Shown piece by piece: positions 56,431 to 64,000 of a stretch of DNA of 64,000 nucleotides (position 1 is its first letter; the number at the start of each line of letters is the position of its first letter). The notes beneath the pieces are model-generated. The model ran no database searches and had not been told where the DNA came from. It saw nothing but the letters and a program-made list of their open reading frames with translations. Made by a program: the position numbers and the translations under genes. The DNA lies in assembly GCA_039619475.1 (NCBI GenBank), contig CM077115.1, positions 420,368,557 to 420,432,556 on the forward strand, written 5' to 3'. The stretch is from Icerya purchasi. Lineage: Eukaryota > Arthropoda > Insecta > Hemiptera > Monophlebidae.

Positions 56431-58235
56431 AACGAAAGTTTTTAATGATGAATAATACTGATTTTAAGAAGAGTTTCTCACGTTCAGCTGTGAAATTTCT
56501 CCTTTTAAATAATCTAGAAAAATAAATACACCCTCCCGCCCGTTTCACAAACATTTAAAAACCTGTAGTTACGGTGTAAGCTAAATAAAACGCTGCCAGC
56601 TCTACATCTCGTCTAAATGCCTCTGTCCGCATTATAGTCTGAATTAATAGGTGAATTTTTATTTTAACGGCTATGTAAATTCGTGACATAAAAAGTCGTG
56701 TATATTCACGCAATAATATTTCACGCATTCGCGTGTGACACATTACGATTGTTTTTATTTCCAGCCGATTATTCTAATATTAATTCGTTTTCAACTCAGT
56801 TTTATTCTATAAAATTAAGGAATTTAATCTTTCTTTTAAAACCGATGTATATCATCTCTCAGTATCATTTTACACTTTTACAGATATTTTTTTTTACACA
56901 AACTATTTCAATAATTCACGCTACATACCTTTTTTTATTTATTTATTTACTTTTTTTACTTTTTTTTTTTTGGTCTTATACACATATAATTTATTATTTT
57001 CGACATCAGCGGCGTATTTTGAAAATTGTTAGTTAATAAATAATTTTAAGTAAAACTAGTGTCACTGTTCCGAAATATTCTGTTAAATTACTAATTGGAA
57101 AATTAGACGCTCATCCGATATAATTGTAACCAACGGAGAAATTTCATTCAGATCGTTACATTTAGTTGTAGAAAAATTAAAAAATTCCATCGGTGATACG
57201 CTAACTGAAGAATCGATAGAAGTCCCACGGTATTAAAATTTTGAAAGCGTTTAAATCTAACTCTACTTTTTTTTATTGAAAAATTGTTCTCGTGAAATTC
57301 GTTCACGAAAAAAATCAGAACTTTGTAATAAAATCTGAATTTCGGTGCCAGAATTATGTTAGTGGTACGTGTTACTAACGGAAGGGTTTTTATATAACAC
57401 GAAAAATCGGTAAAAATCTGATTACGATATATTAGCATATTAACTGCGTACATTTCTGTTCATTTTCTTTTGTTATCCCTTTTTTTTTTTTTTTTTCATT
57501 TTTCAGTAATAATTTACGTGTTAATTTGTACTTTTCTTCTCTCTTTGTTCCCTTTTTTGTATTAGCACATAGTGTTCTGTACTTTTTCATTATTATATTT
57601 TTTTTCTGGTTTTATTTTGTTTTTGTAAATGTTTTAGAATTAAGTTTCTTTTTTTTCTGACAATTAACAACGCTTGTGTGTTTTCGAAATAGTTCTCATA
57701 GTCGAACGGAAGATTTTCAAAGTAAATTTGAAGATCAGTTATAGCGACATATTATAAAGACGAGTATGGTTCAAACGTAGAACGGCATTTATCGAACGAC
57801 TTATTGCAACCAAAATATTTTGGTAGGCGAGTGAAAATTATTGCTTTCTTTTTGTGAGAACTACTTTAAATTAATTTTCAAAAAAAAGAAAAAGAATGCT
57901 GAATTAGACCTTTTTTTTTCTTTCTTATAATACTAGTAAGAAAAGCTGTGGTTTAACAGTGCGCGTGATAATTAAATTTAAAATAATCTTTTAATAATAA
58001 TAAGCGATGGTAATTTTTTTAGACGGCTCTTATAAAAAATAGGACGTCGATTAAATAGTTTAAAACTCGTTCCTATTTTTTCTATTGCAATTATTTCCGG
58101 GAAAAAAAAAAACAAGTAATTTTCTTTAAATAAACTAACATTATAAAACTAATCAATAATTTAAGCAAAACATGCCCACAATTATACCTGCACATAATGG
58201 TTTCTGATTATTTTTTAAATTTTTTTGTTAAAAAG
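56431..58235. other. No gene seen
   Basis: AT-rich sequence with many T-runs; no supported feature. Confidence 0.45.
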
Positions 58236-58239
58236 TTCG

Positions 58240-59530
58240 TTTTTCAACCCCCCTTTGGGCACGCCAGCTAAGGACCCACACCTAGAAACAGCAAGAGCCG
58301 TCAGTTAAATTTTGATTCGGTCAGATATAGACTATAAAAAGGGAAATCGATGAATGAAATAATGGACGGCGAGGGGAAGGACAAAATATAAGATGCCCAA
58401 TAAGTAATAGGTTGAGTTTCAATAGACAGGAATATAGAACGTTCGACAGAAAGGAATGGACATTTAAAAAAGATGTGATTGGCATCGCAAACCATCGCTT
58501 CATTGAGGTGGAGAATTCGGAGAGGAGACAAGGGAATTGCGAAAACGAGAGGAAGACAGAGCAGAATGACCAAAACGCAAGCGACTCATAGAAATGACAA
58601 CAGAACAGGAAAGTTAAAAAAAAAACTCCAAGAACACCAGGGATTAGAAGGAAGACTAGGTTGTACAGACAGATGAAAGGATTGATCGTTACGAAAGGAG
58701 GAGAGATAAATGTCTAACCAAAGTTTGAGATGAAACTTAGTTCATAGGGAATTCAAATTAGAAGATGGAATTCATCTTAAGAAAAGGAACCGGAGGAAGC
58801 AGCAACTCGAACCAAAGAATCTGCCGTCTCATTACCTTTAATACTCATATGGCTGAGAACCCACAGATAATCAACACAGATATAGTAGTGAGAAGAAAGA
58901 AAACGGATAGCGCATGCGAATAATGATGAAATCGGAAGAGTGATTAGGAAAAGGGGAGCTGATCGCTTGAAAAACACTCATGGAGTCTGAAATAACCAAA
59001 TAATTAAAAAACCGATGACTAGAGGAAATGAAGATGATGTAGCGTAAAATGGTCATTAATTCGTTTATAAAGGTGAAACAGAAAGAAGGAAGACGAAATG
59101 ATTCAGACAAAATTGAAATCCGGAAGGATAAAAGAAGCTCCAACACCATAATAAGGTCCCCTAGAGCCATCCGTGAAGATACGGAAATTGGGAATTGATA
59201 ATGCTGTAGAATTCCTGTTGAATTATTTCTTGAGGACTGGATTTGGAAAATGAAAGTAAAAAAGAAACTTTGGGAGCGTGGCAGAGATCGGCAAAGCTAA
59301 AGGAAAAAAAAGGCACAATTTATTACTTGAGAATATGTAAGGCCAAATGGAACTAAGGCGAAGAGAAATGAAAGCCAAAGCAGGGTTTTTCTAGGCGCAA
59401 AACGCCAATTCTTATAAATTGAAAGATCAGAATGAATAAAAGTACAGGACGTGAGTGGAAGACGTTTGGTGAGGAAACGATAGCTTAAATAAGTGAGGGA
59501 AGAACCTTGGGGGAGACGATGAAAAACTTT
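58240..59530 (-). mobile_element. Decayed long copy of the RT–RNase H family, second subfamily
   Basis: The minus strand shows ISILSESFRLPSFCFTFINE, LMTILR (RNase H Glu motif), YLVISDSMSVFQAISSPFPN (Asp motif), VDYLWVLSHMSIKGNETADS, LVRVAASS (His/Asp motif; GH replaced by SH) and a tail EAMVCDANHIFFKCPFLSVE. Frames change between pieces. The 3' end (GGGCACGCCAGCTAAGGACC on +, about 58256) carries the subfamily signature in decayed form. The 5' part reaches about 59530. Confidence 0.8.
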
Positions 59531-59599
59531 TCTTTCATGGCAGAGAGGTGGAGAAGAAATATTTTTAATATATATATAATGCTACATGAAATCTTACCT

Positions 59600-60000
59600 C
59601 AATTAGTAACACGAGCCCAACAAAAAAAAAAAAAAAAAAAAAAAATAGTAACATCAGCGGGAGAAAGAAATTAGACAATTGTATATCTCTTTTTTGTTTG
59701 TGTTATATGTGAAACACCTCAGAAAACTAAAAGTTATAAGAAACAACTGATGCACTGGCCAAACGTATATACTACTAATAAATCACAAAGCATGTACCAT
59801 ATACAAAGAATGGTTAAGAATAAAAAACAAGTCTTCCAAAATAATAAATTTAAAAAAACTTACAAAATTTCAACCCAACTTAATCAGCCGAAACGAACTC
59901 AGTCTAATAGTAAAAAAAACGAACTTACACTAATGCACTACAAGACCATGCGCAACAAAATATATATCTGAAACAACATTACACAATATAAATATACATT
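59600..60000. other. A-rich stretch, no gene seen
   Basis: An A-run at about 59620–59645 and an A-rich, Lys/Asn/Gln-coding frame that looks compositional rather than genic. Confidence 0.4.
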
Positions 60001-60107
60001 AATAATGATAATAATGATAATAATAATGATAATAATGATTAATAATAATAATAATAATGATAATAATGATAATAATTATAATAATAATAATAATAATATA
60101 ATAATAA
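60001..60107. repeat. TAA/TGA-rich microsatellite, target of the R4-like element
   Basis: AATAAT and GATAAT units over about 105 bp, ending ATATAATAATAA directly at the start of the retrotransposon. Confidence 0.95.
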
Positions 60108-60437
60108 GGGGGTCAAAGGGCATTAATGCGCAACATAGAGCCTCTTATTGCCAACGCCTATCCTCACCTGCTAGCGGTGGCCCCCGCACATTTTAACTGG
60201 GGCCAACGTATGGGTAATCAGCCCCATAGTAGTAACTCCAGGAATTATGACAAACGAGGAAGGGAGAAGTGGGATAACAACCCCTCACTTTAAATAGCCC
60301 GGATAAAGATACAATCTACAACAGAATGTTATGCAATAAACTAAATACCCAGAAGCATAATTTAACAGGCAGGATAAATATAAAAAAGAGAATGCACAAA
60401 ATAGAAACTCAAAAACCAACCTGGCAGTAGGGATAAA
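60108..60437 (+). promoter_or_regulatory. 5' untranslated region of the R4-like element
   Basis: GC-richer than its flank (CTGCTAGCGGTGGCCCCCGC near 60168) and without a long frame. It likely carries the internal promoter used by such elements; no specific motif was identified. Confidence 0.5.
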
Positions 60438-61796
60438 ATGCTACTCCCAGTATATGGAGAAATGTTAACCAGAAATAAATGTAAAGGATCGCTGCCTGGT
60501 GGTCGCCAGGGCACATCTGGAGTTGGTGCTGGGTGTGACAGCATACGAACCACCAACAGTAGGGATCTGATTAGGCGGGACCCTACTGGGAGCCAAAAAC
60601 AAGAACAGGAGGAAATGCCTGGGAAGGTTTTTGTGCATCCTGAAAAAGTTACAGCCAAACAAGTGTTACGCGGAAAAAATAACACGAAAGAAAAGGCAGA
60701 ATGTGTTTCTCAAATGCTTGAGCATGAGACCACTAAAGCCGGTCTTACAAGGCAACGTCAAAAATGGACAACAAATATAAATGAACTATTATTACGTTGC
60801 TATATGAATGTTACCAAAGGCGAGACAGATAAAATAGGTTACAGAAGGAAATTATTTGAGGAATTTAAACTGAAAGCACCAGAAGAATTTAAAATTAGTG
60901 AACAACGATTAGCCGATCAGATAAGAGTAATAAAAAGAAATCAGTTAATAGCCAGGGAAATATTTGACCAAATCAAACAGGAATATCGAATTGAACCTGG
61001 CTGTACATTAGCATCAGAAACTGAGGAATCTGCATTAATACTGGAAAATAAGGAGTCTAATGTACCAGAGGGACATAAAAAAGTAAACAATGATTTGATA
61101 ACAAACCCAGAAATAAATTGCCAGAATATTATAGAAGATAGCCAATATCAAATGCAAACAACAATGATACAAAACGAATTTAACACCCTGCTGTTGAAAT
61201 ATGGAGAATTGGAACCGTCAAAAAGACCTTATATACCAAAACAACAGGTAACAAAGAAACTAAAAGAAACTGTGGGAATCATAAATGATTTCATATTACC
61301 ACAGTATGAATTACAAAATATGCGCTTTTGCGAAATTCATTGCCTGTTTTATACAGCAGCGGTAACACGAGATAAAGCGGGTGCTAATGGGAAAATATCA
61401 CAAAATAGGAATAATATCCCAAACTGGCAAAAAAGAATTGAAAGTAAAATTGCAGAATTAAGAATATTTATTGCACACTTAATGGAATATAAAAAAGGGA
61501 ATAGTAATAGGAAAATTCGAAAAACGGTAAAATTCGTAAGAACGCATTACAAGATTCACTCAACATTTGAGAGCAATAACTCAACTATTGATGAGTACAT
61601 AGATACAGTAAAACAAAAGCTAAGCCTGTATCGTGAAAGACTAAGAAGATACAAAAAAAGTAGTAATAGAATAAATCAAAATAGGCTTTTTGAGCGGAAT
61701 CAAAAACAGTTTTATAAACAACTGAATGAAAACGCAAATAGTACAAAAGTACTTCCATGCAAGGTAGATATTGAAAAATATTGGAGAGGGATATAG
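60438..61796 (+). CDS. R4-like ORF, N-terminal part to in-frame TAG
   Basis: 452 codons from ATG 60438 to TAG 61794–61796. It starts MLLPVYGEMLTRNKCKGSLP; a second ATG lies at 60462. The region QKWTTNINELLLRCYMNVTK, GETDKIGYRRKLFEEFKLKA, SEQRLADQIRVIKRNQLIAR (about residues 108–175) is the conserved N-terminal block I recall from insect R4-type ORFs. The rest is Lys/Asn/Gln-rich with a basic end. The frame ends EKYWRGI, TAG, and continues in the same frame as EKEETFNRRAPWIKKELA, so the stop is a nonsense change inside one ORF rather than an ORF1/ORF2 boundary. The first base of the next codon is G. Confidence 0.8.
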   Translation: MLLPVYGEMLTRNKCKGSLPGGRQGTSGVGAGCDSIRTTNSRDLIRRDPTGSQKQEQEEMPGKVFVHPEKVTAKQVLRGKNNTKEKAECVSQMLEHETTKAGLTRQRQKWTTNINELLLRCYMNVTKGETDKIGYRRKLFEEFKLKAPEEFKISEQRLADQIRVIKRNQLIAREIFDQIKQEYRIEPGCTLASETEESALILENKESNVPEGHKKVNNDLITNPEINCQNIIEDSQYQMQTTMIQNEFNTLLLKYGELEPSKRPYIPKQQVTKKLKETVGIINDFILPQYELQNMRFCEIHCLFYTAAVTRDKAGANGKISQNRNNIPNWQKRIESKIAELRIFIAHLMEYKKGNSNRKIRKTVKFVRTHYKIHSTFESNNSTIDEYIDTVKQKLSLYRERLRRYKKSSNRINQNRLFERNQKQFYKQLNENANSTKVLPCKVDIEKYWRGI

Positions 61797-64000
61797 GAGA
61801 AGGAAGAAACATTTAATAGAAGAGCACCGTGGATAAAAAAAGAACTAGCTAGAACGAAGGGAATAAAAGAAATGAGTTGCTTAAATATTACAGAAGCAGA
61901 CATAAGGAATGTTATTCATCAAACACATAACTGGAAGGCACCTGGCCCCGACGGGATACATAATTATTGGTTAAAGAACTTTACCATCCTACATAAAATA
62001 TATGCGAAGCTATTTAATGAATTTGTGGAAAACCCTAAGAATGTACCTGAATTTTTATTAACAGGTATAACATACATGATACCAAAAAGCGAACAATTAG
62101 AAGAGCCAGATAAATATAGACCCATTACATGCTTATGTACATTATACAAAATATTCACAGCTTGTATAGCAAAGAAAATATATAAACACTGTATGGAGAA
62201 TAATATATTAGCGGAGGAACAGAAAGGATGCCGAAAAAAAACGTATGGGTGCAAAGAACAACTAATAATAGATGAAACAGTAATGATGCAAGCCTTGAGA
62301 AATAATCGTAATATCCATACAGCGTATATTGATTACCAAAAAGCATATGATTCAGTTCCCCACAGCTGGTTACTCCAAGTGTTGCATATATACAAGGTAG
62401 ATTGCAAAACAATTAAAATATTAGAAAGTATGATGACACAATGGAAAACCACCTTAATTACTAAAACAAAAGAAGAAATACATACTGAAATAAATGTAAA
62501 AATCAGAAGAGGCATTTATCAAGGTGATAGTTTGAGCCCATTGTGGTTTTGTTTGGCTTTGAATCCATTATCCACTATACTCAATTCAACGAAGTACGGA
62601 TACAAGATAAAAAGCGAAAAAACTACAAACTACAATTTAACACATTTGTGTTATATGGATGATATTAAATTATACTCCGGAAACAAAAATGGCATAAATA
62701 ATTTATTAAAATTAACAGAAAATTTTTCTAGAGATATTAAAATGAAATTTGGGATTGACAAATGTAGAATACAAAATGTATACAAAGGAAAAATAGGAGA
62801 GCAGGAAGGGTTCATAACAAGGAAAGAGGAGTACATAAAATCAATGAATGAAGAAGACTTATATAAGAACCTAGGAATAATGCAAAGCAAACGAATTGAC
62901 CACAAAATCATGAAAGAACAGCTAATTACAAATTATATTAATAGAATAAAGAAACTAATAAAAACATCCTTATTTCAAGCTATCAATACATATGCAGTTC
63001 CGATTTTAACATACTCCTTCGGGGTGATACGATGGAGTAAAACTGATATTGATGGAATTGATATTATGACGCGCAAGTGCCTAACAAAAGCAAGGATGCA
63101 TCATCCGAAAGCGGCTATCGAAAGGCTGTACATTAAAAGAAGTGAAGGAGGAAGAGGATTAATACACTTGGAGAATTTACTAAATAGTCAAATAGAGAAA
63201 ATGAGGGACTACTTCAATCACAGATGTGCGGAATCAGATTTACATGCTGCAATAAAACAATCGGATAAGAACTACACCCCGCTTAATTTAAATAGTGCTA
63301 GTTTTATCAACAACCGAACAGACTTACAAGAAACATGGAGTACAAAAGCACTTCATGGAAAATTCCCACAAGAATTAAAAGAAAAAAATGTGGATAAATA
63401 TTTATCAAACAAATGGCTGATACGTGGTGAATTATTTCTAGAAACAGAGGGGTTTTTAGCAGCAATCCAAGATCAAGCCATAACAACAAGAAATTACAGA
63501 AGATATATTATTAAAGACCCTAATATCTCGGATAAATGCAGGAAATTCGGAAAAGAAAGTGAAACAATTAAGCATATTTTAAGCGGATGTGAACAGTTAG
63601 CAGCGCGATTTTATATAAAGAGACATAATGATGTAGCTGCTATAGTTCACCAAAAAATCGGAGTTAAATACGGCTTAATTAAATCTAAGCAACCATATTA
63701 CAAATATGTACCGGAAAAAATTTTAGAGAATGACCATCATAAATTATACTGGGATAGAACTGTGCTGACAGATAAAATAGTGGAATATAATAGGCCGGAT
63801 ATTATATTAATTGATAAAAAGAAGAAATCAAGTCTGTTAATAGATATCGCTGTCCCAGATAGTAGAAATATAAGTAAAGTTTTCGAGGATAACGTCAATA
63901 AATATGAAAAACTTAGGGAACAATTGAAGCATATTTTGAAGATCAATACAGTTAGAATAATACCGCTAGTTGTTGGAAATAATGGCATAATACCGAATAG
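61797..64000 (+). CDS. R4-like RT and restriction-like endonuclease (open to window edge)
   Basis: The frame of the upstream ORF stays open for 734 codons with no stop. RT motifs: NWKAPGPDGIHNYWLKNF; YRPITCLCTLYKIFTACIAK; YIDYQKAYDSVP (Asp 62331, 62349); RRGIYQGDSLSPLWFCLALN; LCYMDDIKLYS (YMDD at 62652–62663); KNLGI. C-terminal knuckle: Cys 63537, His 63573, Cys 63588, but the expected second Cys is Phe (63546). Endonuclease: NRPDIILIDKKKKSSLLIDI with Asp at 63798 and 63843, the PD...D pattern of restriction-like nucleases that cut the target for reverse transcription. The last bases give NGIIPN, close to the usual C-terminus, so only the very end and the 3' untranslated region are missing. 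Confidence 0.9.

Larger units (their letters stand above)
60108..64000 (+). mobile_element. Dong/R4-like non-LTR retrotransposon, runs off the window
   Basis: The element begins with GGGGGTCAAAGGGCATTAAT directly after a TAA-rich microsatellite, has about 330 bp of 5' untranslated sequence, then one long ORF with RT and a C-terminal restriction-like endonuclease. This single-ORF plan and use of TAA repeats match the R4 clade, whose silkworm member Dong is known to insert in TAA repeats. The ORF reads to the window edge with one stop, so this is the youngest-looking element here. Its 3' end lies outside. Confidence 0.85.

Noticed and set aside
60438..61796. Independent host gene or ORF1 of a two-ORF element
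   Set aside because: The downstream RT continues in the same frame directly after the TAG, so it is one interrupted R4-like ORF.

Overview
The window reads as AT-rich animal nuclear DNA, most likely from an insect. The evidence is long introns with GT–AG junctions, no operon-like gene packing, many (AT)n and poly(A)/poly(T) runs, tRNA-derived SINEs, and arthropod-type non-LTR retrotransposons (an RT–RNase H family, RTE-like fragments, and a Dong/R4-like element in a TAA repeat). The order of insect cannot be told from the sequence.

One host gene is supported, on the + strand. Four exons (9407–9660, 13100–13253, 40214–40353, 45334–45544) join in phase with introns of about 3.4, 27.0 and 5.0 kb. 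They encode the C-terminal part of a protein with a beta-rich region (weakly MATH/TRAF-like) followed by a coiled coil. The 5' exons lie outside the supported region. The last exon ends at a TGA, but the same frame stays open for 100 more coding-like codons to a second TGA at 45845–45847. This makes it a candidate for stop-codon readthrough, or for a nonsense allele. I do not recognise the family.

Almost everything else is transposon debris. The dominant family is a non-LTR retrotransposon with RT, RNase H and a C-terminal zinc knuckle. Its best copy is 35580–38443 (+), frameshifted and 5'-truncated. Fragments lie near 2.1, 7.5, 15.3, 16.5, 22.5, 31.3, 39, 41, 44.5, 49, 50.3, 52.2, 52.8 and 58.5 kb. 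The 7.5 kb (-) and 15.3 kb (+) copies form an inverted repeat around the first two exons. Fragments of other non-LTR families lie near 3.0, 10.2, 12.8, 19.1, 21.6, 27.5, 28.5, 39.6 and 42.5 kb. There is also a PIF/Harbinger transposase remnant (6.2 kb), a probable solo LTR (3.8–4.2 kb), a Tigger/pogo-like end (11.05 kb), a TIR element (53.0–53.35 kb), two or three SINE families, several hairpin-forming inverted repeats and short tandem arrays.

The right end (60108 to beyond 64000) is an almost intact Dong/R4-like element with RT and restriction-like endonuclease. It is interrupted by one in-frame TAG and sits directly at the end of a TAA-rich microsatellite, as expected for Dong. All calls come from reading the sequence; no database search was run.
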